Of a stretch of 64,000 nt of DNA, positions 33,596-43,583 are shown in pieces. The DNA is from Hanamia caeni (GTDB taxonomy: Bacteria; Bacteroidota; Bacteroidia; Chitinophagales; Chitinophagaceae), in assembly GCF_003721595.1 (NCBI RefSeq), contig NZ_RJJR01000008.1, forward strand, positions 124,001 to 188,000, given 5' to 3'. Every line of letters begins with the position of its first letter. The first letter of the stretch is position 1. The position numbers and the translations under genes are program-made. The notes beneath the pieces are model-generated. The model made no database searches. It was given only the letters and a program-made list of their open reading frames with translations, and was not told the origin of the DNA.

Positions 33596-36286
33596 ATGAC
33601 TTCATCCTGGAAAAAGCATTCAAAACTTTTATTTCAATTTCTGGCGCTGCTTATTATCGGAACTTCCTGCAATCAATCTTCAAAAGAAAAGAATGAAGAC
33701 CCAAAAGTTGCCAAGCTTGTCTTGCCTCCCGACTTTCATGCCGAGCATTTATACAGCTCCACTGCCCATGACCAGGGTTCGTGGGTAGCCATGACGTTTG
33801 ACGATAAAGGCAGAATGATTGCCTGCGACCAATACGGATATCTATATCGGATTACCCTTCCACCAGTAGGCTATGACACTACGAAAGATTCGGTAAAAGT
33901 AGAAAAGCTGCTGGTAAATATGCCCGGCGATACCTCTAAGGCACGGGTTAAAATGGGATTAGCACATGGTCTTTTATACGCTTTTAATAGCCTGTACGTA
34001 ACCGTAAATGACGAAGGCGAAGCGGACACGGTTACAAGAAAAAGTGGCCTTTACCGTATCCAGGACACCAACGGGGATGATGAGTTTGATAAAATCACTT
34101 TGCTAAAAAGGTTTGAAGGCCAGGGCGAACATGGGCCACACAATGCTGTTTTATCTCCCGATAAAAAATGGATTTACGTAATAGCGGGAAATTTTACCGA
34201 CGTACCGCCAATGGACAATTACCGTTTGCCCGACAACTATAAGAATGATAATCTGCTTCCTTTATTATTAGACCCGAATGGATTTGGCAACACCCGCCAA
34301 CCACCCGGCGGCTGGATAGCAAAGACAGATTCCGTCGGCAGCACCTGGGATTTAATCAGCGCCGGCTACCGCAATCCCTTCGACATGGCATTTAACGAAG
34401 ATGGGGAACTGTTTACTTATGATTCAGATATGGAATGGGATATGGGTTTGCCGTGGTATCGCCCCACCAGGATATGCCACGTTACCAGCGGAGCTGAATA
34501 TGGCTACCGTGAAAATAATGGAAAATGGTCTCCTGTTTACCCGGATAATTTACCCGCAGTTTTAAATGTAGGCCCCGGTTCGCCTACTAATGTAATGAGC
34601 GGAATGAATGCCCGTTTTCCTGAAAAATACCGCAGGGGCGTCTTTTCATTCGACTGGACCTTCGGAATTATTTACCATATCAGCCTTCAGCCATCAGGCT
34701 CTTCGTACAAGGCCAACGCTGAAGAATTTATTTCCGGCTCACCCCTGCCATTAACCGACGGAGCTATCGGCCCTGACGGAGCCATGTATTTTCTTACAGG
34801 CGGCCGCCGCATTGAATCAGACCTTTACCGGGTATATTATAAAGACAATAAATTGAGCAATGAACCATTGCCTTCCAACGAACCCACAGAAGTGGTTGAA
34901 GCGCGTAAAGTGCGGCACCAGTTGGAGCAATATCAACAAAAACCGGATAGCTCAGCCATCAATACCGCGTGGTCGTATCTAAAAAGCGCTGACCGCTTTA
35001 TTCAATATGCTGCCCGCCTGGCCGTTGAGCATCAGCCGGTAAGCCAATGGCAGGAGAAGGCATTGGAAGAAAAAGACCCGGTAGTATTGACACAGGCAAT
35101 GTTGGCATTGGCAAGAGACGGAAAACCGGATGTAAAAAATTCAATTTTTAAAGCCCTGCTTACCATCGATTATAACAGCCTGAATGCTGAACAAAAATTG
35201 GCTTTACTGCGAACTTTTGAAGTAACGCTTTCCAGGATGGGAACACCGGGCGGTGCTGAAAAGGCGGCGGTAATTTCGTATTTAGATACAAAATACCCCG
35301 CAGACAATAATGAAGCCAACCGCATATTGAGTAAAACACTTGCCTTCCTTGGTGCGCCACAAGTGATAAGCAAAACACTGTCGCTGATGGAATCTGCAAA
35401 GGACAACGACAGCACGCAAAAGCAGTTTAACCCTTCTTCAAATGTAATCCTGCGTAACCCGCAGTATGGATTGGACATTGCCAACATGCTGGCCAGCGCA
35501 CCTCCCGCGCAACAAATTTATCTTGCTGTAGCCATATGCCAGGTAAAGGATGGATGGACGACTGAATTAAGAGATAAATATTTTCCCTATTATAATATTT
35601 TTCTTGGGCGAAAAGGAGGCAATAGCTACATAGGTTACATAAATGAAGCACGGAAGTTTGCCTTGGCAAATGTGCCTAAAAGTGAATTTGCAAAATATGA
35701 TAGTATTTCCGGCGGCTCAAAATTAAATGAACGTGGTATCCAGCTTGCGAACGCAGTTCATGCAAAAGGGCCGGGCAGAAACTGGACCATGGAAGAAGCA
35801 GCTCCATTATTCCAAAATGAATTATCAGGCAGAAATTTTGAAGACGGAAAGGCAATGTTTGTGGCATCCAACTGCGCTTCCTGCCATAAAATGAATGGCG
35901 AAGGAGGCAATGTAGGCCCGGACCTTTCTCAATTGGGAAACCGCTTCACTGCCACCGATATTTTAAAAGCTATTATAAAACCCAGTGATGAAATTTCTGA
36001 CCAATATGCCGCTACCAACTTTTATTTGAAGGATGGCACATCCGTAATGGGAAGGCTTATTAAACAGGTTGATAGCAAATATTACGTGTCGCAAAATCCG
36101 TTTGCTCCTAACGAGCTAACGGAAATTGATAAAAATAAAGTTGTTTCTACTAAACTTTCAAAGGTTTCTGTGATGCTTCCAGGGATGATAAACCGGCTGA
36201 ATGAAGATGAGTTGAAAGACCTGATGGCCTATTTGATTTCGGGTGGAAATAAGGATAATAAAGTTTTTAAATCAGCTTCCAAATAG
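33596..36286 (+). CDS. Beta-propeller dehydrogenase-like / cytochrome c lipoprotein
   Basis: 896 residues. Signal LLIIGTSCNQSSK gives an N-terminal lipid anchor. Residues about 40-430 resemble the sorbosone-dehydrogenase/PVC-type membrane-bound dehydrogenase propeller (AGYRNPFDMAFNEDGELFTYD, GPGSPTNVMSGMNARFP, GPDGAMYFLTGG). Residues about 440-700 are helical and HEAT-like. A single c-type haem site CASCH at 760-764, with VGPDLSQLG following, closes the protein. It probably takes part in extracytoplasmic sugar oxidation or accepts electrons from the GMC dehydrogenases. The haem site is seen; the partner is inference. It heads a block with the genes at 36295 and 37372. Confidence 0.9.
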   Translation: MTSSWKKHSKLLFQFLALLIIGTSCNQSSKEKNEDPKVAKLVLPPDFHAEHLYSSTAHDQGSWVAMTFDDKGRMIACDQYGYLYRITLPPVGYDTTKDSVKVEKLLVNMPGDTSKARVKMGLAHGLLYAFNSLYVTVNDEGEADTVTRKSGLYRIQDTNGDDEFDKITLLKRFEGQGEHGPHNAVLSPDKKWIYVIAGNFTDVPPMDNYRLPDNYKNDNLLPLLLDPNGFGNTRQPPGGWIAKTDSVGSTWDLISAGYRNPFDMAFNEDGELFTYDSDMEWDMGLPWYRPTRICHVTSGAEYGYRENNGKWSPVYPDNLPAVLNVGPGSPTNVMSGMNARFPEKYRRGVFSFDWTFGIIYHISLQPSGSSYKANAEEFISGSPLPLTDGAIGPDGAMYFLTGGRRIESDLYRVYYKDNKLSNEPLPSNEPTEVVEARKVRHQLEQYQQKPDSSAINTAWSYLKSADRFIQYAARLAVEHQPVSQWQEKALEEKDPVVLTQAMLALARDGKPDVKNSIFKALLTIDYNSLNAEQKLALLRTFEVTLSRMGTPGGAEKAAVISYLDTKYPADNNEANRILSKTLAFLGAPQVISKTLSLMESAKDNDSTQKQFNPSSNVILRNPQYGLDIANMLASAPPAQQIYLAVAICQVKDGWTTELRDKYFPYYNIFLGRKGGNSYIGYINEARKFALANVPKSEFAKYDSISGGSKLNERGIQLANAVHAKGPGRNWTMEEAAPLFQNELSGRNFEDGKAMFVASNCASCHKMNGEGGNVGPDLSQLGNRFTATDILKAIIKPSDEISDQYAATNFYLKDGTSVMGRLIKQVDSKYYVSQNPFAPNELTEIDKNKVVSTKLSKVSVMLPGMINRLNEDELKDLMAYLISGGNKDNKVFKSASK

Positions 36287-36294
36287 AAAAGAAT

Positions 36295-37359
36295 ATGAAC
36301 GCAAGCCAGAGCTGGAAAGGAAAAATATCCAATATAAAACAATTGGGAGGAATAGAAACCTCCGTAATTGATAACGGGCAGGGACGTGGCAATCGCATTG
36401 CCTGGATAAATACCGGAAGTGGCTTGCGTTATAAAATAGTAATTGACCGGGCTATGGATATTGCTGAGGCATTTTATAATCAACATAGCATTGCATGGTT
36501 AAGTGGTTTGGGTGTTAGCGCGCCTCAGCCATTTTCCGACAAAGGCCTGAATTGGCTAAGAACATTTGGAGGAGGATTACTCGTCACCTGCGGCCTTACC
36601 CACATCGGGGCGCCGGAATTGGATGAATGGGGAGAGAGAGGTCTTCATGGCGCCATCAGCAATATTCCAGCAGAGATTGAATCAATTATACAACCTGACC
36701 CGCTTTCCGGAAATATGGAAATGAGCATTACCGGAACCATAAAGCAGGTTCAGATTTTCGGCCCTTCAATTGAATTAAAGCGCACCATTTCCGGCACATT
36801 GGGAAAGCCGTACATCCGCATCCATGATGAAATTGTTAACCGCGGAAATACAACGGTTCCTCACATGATTTTATACCATTGCAATTTTGGCTGGCCGCTG
36901 GCTGATGAAGGCGCAGATTTAATCTGGAGTGGCAACTGGACTTACTCCCGCGGTGATGGAAAGGAAGAAATTTTTAAAGAATCCAATAACTTTCGCAAGT
37001 GTCCTGCTCCAATGAAATCGCATGAGGGAGCCGGTGAAGAGGTAGCATTTATTGACATCAATCACGATGAAAATAATTACAGCTACTGCGGATTGCATAA
37101 TTCTAAAATTGGAATTGCGGTAGCCATGAAATTTAAAAAAGACCAATTGCCGTGGTTAACCAACTGGCAGCATTGGGCCGAAGGCGAATACGTTACCGGC
37201 CTGGAGCCAGGCAATAATCCTTGTTGGGGCCAGGCGAAGGCAAGAAAGGAAGAAATGCTCGTGCAACTGGCTCCTGGTGAAAAGAAAAGTTACGACCTGG
37301 AAATTGAAGTATTGCACGATGAAAACGCTATCAAAGAATTTATTAAAAAAGCATCATAA
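36295..37359 (+). CDS. Aldose-1-epimerase-like protein (DUF4432 family)
   Basis: 354 residues. A galactose-mutarotase-type beta-sandwich: YKIVIDRAMDIAEAFY near residue 45, LLVTCGLTHIGAPELD near 100, LHGAISNIPAE near 118, HMILYHCNFGWPL near 190 and GLEPGNNPCWGQ near 300. DUF4432 proteins are thought to bind or convert sugar anomers in the cytoplasm. It follows the cytochrome lipoprotein by 8 bp and precedes the cupin gene, so it may supply the proper anomer to the enzymes of this operon. No signal peptide. Confidence 0.85.
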   Translation: MNASQSWKGKISNIKQLGGIETSVIDNGQGRGNRIAWINTGSGLRYKIVIDRAMDIAEAFYNQHSIAWLSGLGVSAPQPFSDKGLNWLRTFGGGLLVTCGLTHIGAPELDEWGERGLHGAISNIPAEIESIIQPDPLSGNMEMSITGTIKQVQIFGPSIELKRTISGTLGKPYIRIHDEIVNRGNTTVPHMILYHCNFGWPLADEGADLIWSGNWTYSRGDGKEEIFKESNNFRKCPAPMKSHEGAGEEVAFIDINHDENNYSYCGLHNSKIGIAVAMKFKKDQLPWLTNWQHWAEGEYVTGLEPGNNPCWGQAKARKEEMLVQLAPGEKKSYDLEIEVLHDENAIKEFIKKAS

Positions 37360-37371
37360 AATTATTGAGCA

Positions 37372-38589
37372 ATGGAAAAAGGAAGTTTAGCATCACAGGC
37401 ATTAGAACAGGGTAAAGGAATTTTGAGACTAGCCCCCAACTGGGTGCCACGGTCATTTTGCGTTCCGGGCAGAAGGATAAAATTGCATCCGGATGATTAC
37501 TATGTTTTAGGCGGCGCCCGCGGCGGCATTGATGAACGTTGGTTTTCTTCTACCACACCTGCAAAAAATGGCCCGCTAACCGGGGAACATGAAGGGTTAA
37601 GTTTCATCGTATTCAACAATGGCGATAAGGAAGAATTATTCCTGTTAAAAGATGCCGTAGATGAATTGAAAGGAGAATTGATTGGTGAGCGCCTATGGAA
37701 TGAATATCAAAGTTGGCCGATGTATTCCAAATTTTTTGATAACATGGGCCCGCTGCCACATCACATTCATCACAACGATGAAAAGGCAGCGTTAATCGGC
37801 CAAAAAGGCAAACCTGAAGCTTATTATTTTCCACCACAAGTGAATAATCATGGTGGTGATTTCCCTTATACTTTTTTCGGCATTGCGCCAGGCACTACCA
37901 AAGAACAAATCCGTGAGTGCCTTGTCAACTTTACAAAAGGTGATAACAAGATTACGAATTTTTCTCAGGCTTTCCGCCTTGAACCGGGAACCGGATGGGA
38001 TGTGCCCCCGGGCATGCTTCACGCTCCGGGAAGCATGTGTACGTATGAACCGCAAAAAGCTTCAGATGTATTTGCCATGTATCAATCTTTGGTGAACGAA
38101 GCGATTATTCCGGAAGAATTGTTATGGAACGGAACGCCGAAAGACCAAGTAGGGAATTATGATGCCCTGATGGAGGTAATAGATTGGGATTTGAATGTCA
38201 ATCCGAACATTTTAGAAACCCGTTTTATGAAACCCATTCCCGTAAAAGAAGTGGAGGAAATGCAGCAGAACGGGTATATTGAAAACTGGATATGCTACCG
38301 CTCTCATGCTTTCAGCGCGAAGGAATTGACAGTGCAGCCCGGCGCAACTGTAACGATAAAAGATAGTGCGGCGTACGGCATGATTATGATGCAGGGCCAC
38401 GGAACTATGGGTGTTTGGGATATTGAAACGCCTTCACTCATCAGGTATGGACAATTAACGCACGACGAATATTTTGTGAGTGAAAAAGCAGCAAAAGAAG
38501 GCGTTACCATCGTCAATAAATCCGCCACTGACCCCATCGTGATGCTGAAACATTTCGGCCCCGAAAATCCGGATTTGGAATTAAAATAA
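37372..38589 (+). CDS. Cupin protein related to mannose-6-phosphate isomerase
   Basis: 405 residues. Metal-site candidates are seen as LPHHIHHNDEKAA near residue 125, YYFPPQVNNHGGD near 150 and WDVPPGMLHAPGS near 213, a layout like class I phosphomannose isomerases with two cupin halves. A C-terminal cupin half is suggested by KELTVQPGATVTIKDSAAYG near 320. A sugar isomerase role on an aldose or keto-sugar is likely, but the usual phosphosugar motifs are not obvious, so the substrate may be unphosphorylated. It starts 12 bp after the DUF4432 gene. Confidence 0.75.
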   Translation: MEKGSLASQALEQGKGILRLAPNWVPRSFCVPGRRIKLHPDDYYVLGGARGGIDERWFSSTTPAKNGPLTGEHEGLSFIVFNNGDKEELFLLKDAVDELKGELIGERLWNEYQSWPMYSKFFDNMGPLPHHIHHNDEKAALIGQKGKPEAYYFPPQVNNHGGDFPYTFFGIAPGTTKEQIRECLVNFTKGDNKITNFSQAFRLEPGTGWDVPPGMLHAPGSMCTYEPQKASDVFAMYQSLVNEAIIPEELLWNGTPKDQVGNYDALMEVIDWDLNVNPNILETRFMKPIPVKEVEEMQQNGYIENWICYRSHAFSAKELTVQPGATVTIKDSAAYGMIMMQGHGTMGVWDIETPSLIRYGQLTHDEYFVSEKAAKEGVTIVNKSATDPIVMLKHFGPENPDLELK

Positions 38590-38616
38590 AAATGACGTTT
38601 AAAAGTTCGTTTACTG
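38583..38616 (+). repeat. Bipartite intergenic motif, copy 9
   Basis: AAAATAAAAA at 38583-38592, overlapping the stop codon of the cupin gene, and GTTTACTGG ending at 38617. It is very close to copy 2 (about 30 of 35 positions). Confidence 0.55.
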
Positions 38617-38638
38617 GTTTTAGGCCTTTTGTAAAATG

Positions 38639-38690
38639 CTAAACCACCTAAGCTTTCTAAACCATCTAAACTTTCTAAACCATCTAAACC
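38639..38690 (+). repeat. 18-bp tandem repeat, about 2.9 copies
   Basis: Units CTAAACCACCTAAGCTTT, CTAAACCATCTAAACTTT and CTAAACCATCTAAACC stand head to tail with few changes. Each unit is itself made of two CTAA-type halves. It lies in the 162-bp gap before the isomerase-like gene. Role unknown; copy number may vary by slippage. Confidence 0.85.
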
Positions 38691-38751
38691 ATAAAATAAA
38701 GAATTCTTAAATTGACCATCGTATTAATTAAATAATAAAAAAGTATTTGCT

Positions 38752-39798
38752 ATGAATGAAAACAATTATCCAAAGCTTCATAACGCTACCTGGCCGGGCG
38801 TTGTAGGAAAAGGCGATGGTTCAGAGCCAATCATTTCTTTAGATACGCTGCTTGAGCTCACTTCCAAAGCAGAAGTAAACGGAATAAAGTTCGACGGTAT
38901 TGATATTGACCTTTTTGATGTCCACATCAAGCTCGACAGCACAGACGAAGAGATAAAACAACTGGCAGAAAAAGTTTCCTCTTTTAATTTGGAAATTGGC
39001 AGCATCGTCGCGCCAATCTGGCCACCCGTCGGCGGCTCATCTATCGGCAGCAAAGAAGAGCGTGAACGATTTGTAGAAGTAGTGCGCAAAGCCAGCCGCT
39101 TTGGGAGCAAATTGCGTGAACTGGGAGTCAGGCCTTCGGGAATAATCAGAATTGATTCGGCTACCAATCCGGATGAATGGCTTAAAGACCCTGCAAATAA
39201 TACAAAACTGATAGCTCAAACTTTTCGCGAAGCATGTGATGCAGCCAATGAATTTGGAGAACAGCTTGCTGCAGAAGGAGAAATCTGCTGGGGTGGCATG
39301 CACAATTGGAAAGCGATGATTGAAACGCTTGAAGCTGTTGGCCGGCCCAATATTGGTTTCCAGGCTGATATGGCCCACACGCTTTTATATCTTTTAGGCG
39401 TGAATAGCCCTGAAGATAGAATTCTTCCAAAAGATTTTGACTGGAACGACCGCGATACTTTCAATGCTGCGCTTAAAAAGCTCACCGATGCATTACGTCC
39501 CTGGACGATTGATTTTCATGTAGCACAAAACGACGGAACTGTTTTCGGGGCCGGCGCTCATGATAAAACCGGCCGCCATTGCCAGGCGCTTGACCCAAAT
39601 GGCAAATTGGATATACCACACGATGCCGGCTATTGGCTTCGTGATGAAAATGGCAACCTTACTAAAAAAATGAGGCACATCTGCTGGGACGGCTGTATGT
39701 TTCCCAATGAAGTAATGACAAGGCAACAAACATGGAATGACATTCTTGCCACAATGATTAAAGTAAGACAGGCACACGGCTGGTATGAAGCAGAATAA
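38752..39798 (+). CDS. Xylose-isomerase-like TIM-barrel protein
   Basis: 348 residues without an export signal. Probable metal ligands: E in AAEGEICWGGMHNW near residue 178, D in GFQADMAHT near 205 and H in IDFHVAQNDGT near 255. It is larger than the relatives at 10214 and 31528 and carries a C-terminal segment (KKMRHICWDGCMFPNE). A role as sugar or keto-sugar isomerase/epimerase is likely. It is followed 43 bp later by a Gfo/Idh/MocA oxidoreductase and then a DUF1080 gene, the gene set of 3-keto-glycoside metabolism. Confidence 0.87.
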   Translation: MNENNYPKLHNATWPGVVGKGDGSEPIISLDTLLELTSKAEVNGIKFDGIDIDLFDVHIKLDSTDEEIKQLAEKVSSFNLEIGSIVAPIWPPVGGSSIGSKEERERFVEVVRKASRFGSKLRELGVRPSGIIRIDSATNPDEWLKDPANNTKLIAQTFREACDAANEFGEQLAAEGEICWGGMHNWKAMIETLEAVGRPNIGFQADMAHTLLYLLGVNSPEDRILPKDFDWNDRDTFNAALKKLTDALRPWTIDFHVAQNDGTVFGAGAHDKTGRHCQALDPNGKLDIPHDAGYWLRDENGNLTKKMRHICWDGCMFPNEVMTRQQTWNDILATMIKVRQAHGWYEAE

Positions 39799-39841
39799 AG
39801 ATTAAATCCATTTTTTCATGACATATAAATCTGAATAAATC

Positions 39842-40993
39842 ATGAGCGAAAAGAAAGAAGTAAGAATTGGGTTAATTGGTTGTGGTTTCATGGGACGCAC
39901 CCATTCAAATGCCTATAATCGTGTTCCAAATTTTTTCCCCGAACAGGAATACCAACCCGTATTAAAAGCAGTTTGTGCAAGAAGTGAGGATAAGGTTCGT
40001 GCTTTTGCAGACCAATGGGGCTATGAATCAGTGGAGACGGATTGGAAAAAACTCGTCAGCCGCGACGATATTGATGCAGTGGATATTTGTACGCCCAATG
40101 ATACGCATGCTGAAATAGCTATAGCAGCAGCCCAGGCAGGAAAAATGGTATTAACCGAGAAGCCTCTTGCCCGGAATATTGAAGAAGCTAAGCAAATGGT
40201 AGATGCAGTGGAAAAGGCGGGTGTTAAAAATACAGTTTGGTACAATTACAGGCGGTTGCCCGCGGTTACGCTCGCCAAGCAAATTATTGATTCCGGAAAG
40301 CTGGGAAAGATTTTTCACTACCGCGCTAACTTCCTGCAGGATTGGACCATCAGCGCCGATTTACCGCAAGGAGGCGAGGGTTTGTGGAGACTGGATGCCG
40401 CAGCGGCAGGTTCAGGTGTTACCGGCGATTTGCTGGCACATTGCATTGATACTGCCATCTGGCTCAACGGAAGCATTACAGATGTTTCTGCAATGACGGA
40501 AACTTTTATCAAAGAACGTGTGCATCAATTAACCGGAAAAATGCAAAAGGTCACTATTGATGATGCGTGCATTTTTCATTGCCATTTTAAAAATGGTTCG
40601 CTCGGCTTGTTTGAATCTACCCGGTATGCGCGCGGCCATAAGGCGCTTTATACTTTTGAGATAAACGGCGAGCACGCTTCCATTCGCTGGGACCTTCACG
40701 ACCTTAACCGTTTGGAATATTTTGACCATTCAGATGAATCAAAATTACGCGGCTGGCGTTCCATTCACGTAACCGATGGTGACCACCCATATATGGATAA
40801 ATGGTGGGTGCCGGGATTGGGAATCGGGTACGAGCATTCTTTCATTCACCAGGCAGCAGATTTTTTTAAAAGCCTGGAAACAGGAACGCCTTGCTCTCCC
40901 ACTTTCAAAGAAGCCTTTGAGACACAGCAAATTTGCGAAGCCGTATTGAAATCAGCCGCCACCAAAAGCTGGTGCGAAATAGAATCAGTGTAA
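39842..40993 (+). CDS. Gfo/Idh/MocA-family sugar oxidoreductase
   Basis: 383 residues. Rossmann motif [18 protein letters not shown] at residues 8-25, [11 protein letters not shown] near 82, and the catalytic-Lys motif TEKPLARN near 105. The C-terminal domain holds [19 protein letters not shown] (Asp/His pair) near 200. No export signal, so cytoplasmic and NAD(P)-dependent. Members of this branch oxidise sugars or reduce 3-keto-sugars. It sits between the TIM-barrel gene and DUF1080. Confidence 0.93.
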   Translation: MSEKKEVRIGLIGCGFMGRTHSNAYNRVPNFFPEQEYQPVLKAVCARSEDKVRAFADQWGYESVETDWKKLVSRDDIDAVDICTPNDTHAEIAIAAAQAGKMVLTEKPLARNIEEAKQMVDAVEKAGVKNTVWYNYRRLPAVTLAKQIIDSGKLGKIFHYRANFLQDWTISADLPQGGEGLWRLDAAAAGSGVTGDLLAHCIDTAIWLNGSITDVSAMTETFIKERVHQLTGKMQKVTIDDACIFHCHFKNGSLGLFESTRYARGHKALYTFEINGEHASIRWDLHDLNRLEYFDHSDESKLRGWRSIHVTDGDHPYMDKWWVPGLGIGYEHSFIHQAADFFKSLETGTPCSPTFKEAFETQQICEAVLKSAATKSWCEIESV

Positions 40994-41066
40994 TATGGAA
41001 GAATAATCCTGTGATTTTTTTAGAAAAGAAGAAAATAAAAACTATTTAACCACTTAAATATTGCAA

Positions 41067-41864
41067 ATGTTCAATAATCTAAAACCTCGATTTTATTTTT
41101 TCAGCCTCCTTTTGGCTGTACTTTCTTTTGCCGGCTGTCAATCATCTGAATCGCAAAAAACGGAACCGGCAAACAACAACGAGCAGGATTCAACCGGCGC
41201 TATTTCTATTTTTGATGGCAAAACGCTCGACGGCTGGGAAGGAGATACTGCCGTTTGGCACGTGGAAGATGGCGCAATCGTGGGACAGGTTACTGCCTCA
41301 TCCACTCCGCTCAAGGCCAATACTTTTTTAATTTGGAAAAAAGGTGAGCCTTCTGATTTTGAGCTTACGGGCGAATACCAGATTTCTCCGGAAGGAAATA
41401 GCGGCATCCAATACCGGAGTGAAAAAGTAGAAGGAGTGCCTTATGGTTTACGCGGATATCAATTCGACATTGATGGCGCTAACACCTATACAGGCCAAAA
41501 TTATGAAGAGCGCGGGCGGGATATTATAGCATTTCGCGGTCAAAAAGTTACGCTTCCCCCGGTAACCGAGCCGATAGAAGCGCTTGCAAAAAATAATACC
41601 TGGCCTCCTTCAGTGATAACCGGTTCGCTCGGAAGCTCAGATTCTTTAAAATCGTTAATACATGATGGATGGAATTCATTTCGTATTGTAGCCAACAAAA
41701 ATCATTTGCAACATTATCTTAATGGAGTGCTGATGTGTGATGTAACCGACGATGATACCACCAACCGGAAAGCATCAGGCGTTATTGGTTTGCAATTACA
41801 TGCGGGCCATATTATGAAAGTATCATTCCGAAACCTTCAGCTTACGGAATTGAAAGAGAAATAA
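41067..41864 (+). CDS. DUF1080 / 3-keto-disaccharide hydrolase-family lipoprotein
   Basis: About 265 residues from the ATG at 41067. Lipoprotein signal FFSLLLAVLSFAGCQ. One DUF1080 jelly-roll: ISIFDGKTLDGWEGD near 48, GNSGIQYRSEKVEG near 112, YQFDIDGANTYTGQNYEERGR near 132 and GVIGLQLHAGHIMKVSFRNLQL at the end. It differs clearly from the protein at 28189 in the middle segment (an extra loop with KNNTWPPSVITGSLG), so the two probably act on different 3-keto-glycosides. Predicted to be periplasmic or surface-anchored. Confidence 0.9.
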   Translation: MFNNLKPRFYFFSLLLAVLSFAGCQSSESQKTEPANNNEQDSTGAISIFDGKTLDGWEGDTAVWHVEDGAIVGQVTASSTPLKANTFLIWKKGEPSDFELTGEYQISPEGNSGIQYRSEKVEGVPYGLRGYQFDIDGANTYTGQNYEERGRDIIAFRGQKVTLPPVTEPIEALAKNNTWPPSVITGSLGSSDSLKSLIHDGWNSFRIVANKNHLQHYLNGVLMCDVTDDDTTNRKASGVIGLQLHAGHIMKVSFRNLQLTELKEK

Positions 41865-42115
41865 TAAATTAACTTTAGGAGCTTTTCAAAGAAAATTCAT
41901 AATATATTTGTTTAGACGAATTGCTATTATCAAAACATATAAAAATAACGGCCAAGAAAATCCCGGCAAATAAAAGTTGAACAGCAGATAAATAAATAAC
42001 AGTATATTTTATTTCCGGACATTTTCTGTTTTGAAGAGAGGCAGCTTAATTCTAAAAATTCAAACCAAAAAGTTTTTATACTAATCATCTTTTATAAAAT
42101 CCCAATCATACAGTT

Positions 42116-43411
42116 ATGGAAAAAACAATTAAGCCCGACAAATTATTTGTAGCAAGCTGCCTTGCGCTTTTAGTAACCTCATTATCCTTTGGCATCCGTG
42201 CAGGAACTATGAATGCACTGATGGTTCAGTTTCATTTGGATGGCAAGCAAATGGGATTAATTGCCGGCACCGCTTTCTGGGGTTTCCCTTTGGCCATTAT
42301 CATCGGGGGCATGATTGTGGATATCGTGGGTATGAAACGTCTTTTGATTCTAGCTTTTATACTTCACCTGGCCGGAATTATTTTTACTGTATTTTCCCAG
42401 GGCTTTTTGAGCCTGTATATTTCCACCTTATTTATCGGCATTGCAAACGGTGTGGTAGAAGCTGCCTGCAATCCATTAGTAACTTCAATTTATCCGCAAA
42501 ACAAAACTACCAAGCTGAATCACTTCCATTTTTGGTTTCCTGCAGGAATTGTTATCGGAACATTAATCTCATTTGGATTTGCAAATATTGGCTGGGGCTG
42601 GCAACTGCAGGTGGCTACCATGCTCATTCCAACTTTCATTTATGGATATCTTTTCTTCAAGCTGGATTTCCCTGTAACCGAAAGGGTATCTTCGGGCGTG
42701 TCTACAAAAGAAATGTACAAAGCCGTATTGCAGCCGCTTTATATTTTCCTATTTATTTGCATGCTCGGCACAGCCATCACCGAACTTTTTACCAACCAGT
42801 GGGTGGGCGTTTTGTTACAAAATGTAACTAAGAGCGCTATCCTGATACTTGCGCTTGTGGCCGCCGTGCAGGCATTCGCGCGCAGCGTTGCCGGCCCTGT
42901 TGTTCACCGGATTTCACCTGCAGGATTGCTGCTTCTTTCCGCTATTGTATCTACCATTGGAATTTATTTGTTAGGAACTCTTAGTGGTAATGCCATTTTT
43001 CTGGGCGCCATCATTTTCGGCTTTGGCGTAGCCTATTTCTGGCCTACCATGCTGGGATTTGTTTCTGAAAATATTCCAAAGTCAGGAGCGCTCGGCATCA
43101 ATTTGCTGGGCGGCGCGGGGATGTTTGCAGTTTCAATTTACATGTTTTTTATGGGCGGGTATTATGATAATTTAATAGCTGCAGTTTTGCCCGCCGGAGC
43201 CAACATAGATACCTATCGTTCTGCCGCCGCTGGTTCAACGGAAGCGGCAGCCTATGCGCAGGCTCAACTGGAAGCAGGACCACAGGTGGTGATGGCTACC
43301 AATATTATTCCACTGGTGCTCACATTTGCTTTTCTATTCCTCTATATCTATACCAGGTCAAGAAAGAAAAAAGGAAAAAGTCTGACCATGCCGGAAGTGG
43401 CAGGCGCATAA
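42116..43411 (+). CDS. MFS sugar transporter
   Basis: 431 residues with about twelve transmembrane segments. N-terminal half SFGIRAGTMNALMVQFHL, then GGMIVDIVGMKRLLIL between helices 2 and 3, the MFS motif A position; HFWFPAGIVIGTLISFG in helix 5. The general architecture matches the sugar MFS group common in Bacteroidota. A long loop near residue 350 (AGANIDTYRSAAAGSTEAAAY) precedes the last helices. Its neighbours suggest import of a keto-sugar or monosaccharide produced outside the cytoplasm. It is separated from the DUF1080 gene by 251 bp of AT-rich sequence in which I see only a TATATTTG box at 41903-41910. Confidence 0.9.
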   Translation: MEKTIKPDKLFVASCLALLVTSLSFGIRAGTMNALMVQFHLDGKQMGLIAGTAFWGFPLAIIIGGMIVDIVGMKRLLILAFILHLAGIIFTVFSQGFLSLYISTLFIGIANGVVEAACNPLVTSIYPQNKTTKLNHFHFWFPAGIVIGTLISFGFANIGWGWQLQVATMLIPTFIYGYLFFKLDFPVTERVSSGVSTKEMYKAVLQPLYIFLFICMLGTAITELFTNQWVGVLLQNVTKSAILILALVAAVQAFARSVAGPVVHRISPAGLLLLSAIVSTIGIYLLGTLSGNAIFLGAIIFGFGVAYFWPTMLGFVSENIPKSGALGINLLGGAGMFAVSIYMFFMGGYYDNLIAAVLPAGANIDTYRSAAAGSTEAAAYAQAQLEAGPQVVMATNIIPLVLTFAFLFLYIYTRSRKKKGKSLTMPEVAGA

Positions 43412-43461
43412 CCACCCGACCAGGAATTGATAGGTTTTTAGAGAATACTTAGAGTAAACGA

Positions 43462-43484
43462 ATCTGCCTGCCTGCCAGGCAGAT
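43462..43484. repeat. Palindromic repeat with CCTGCCTG core
   Basis: ATCTGCCTG / CAGGCAGAT with a 5-nt loop, extended by AACG / CGTT beyond a one-base bulge (43457-43488). No T-run follows, so it is not a classical terminator. It is locally GC-rich against an AT-rich background, like extragenic palindromes found in some Bacteroidota genomes. Confidence 0.6.
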
Positions 43485-43583
43485 CGTTAAGATGTTTGTA
43501 TTTGCTATTGATAGAGCATCTTTCAGTTACCATTCCTGGTTTTGCCATCGATTAATAAATATTAGTTTATAAAACAACAGACA

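Noticed and set aside
38639..38690. Possible CRISPR-like array
   Set aside because: Units are 18 bp and directly adjacent, without spacers or cas genes.
41031..41064. AAAATAAAAA before the DUF1080 gene
   Set aside because: The second half is not TTTACTG-like at the right distance; counted as chance AT-rich sequence.
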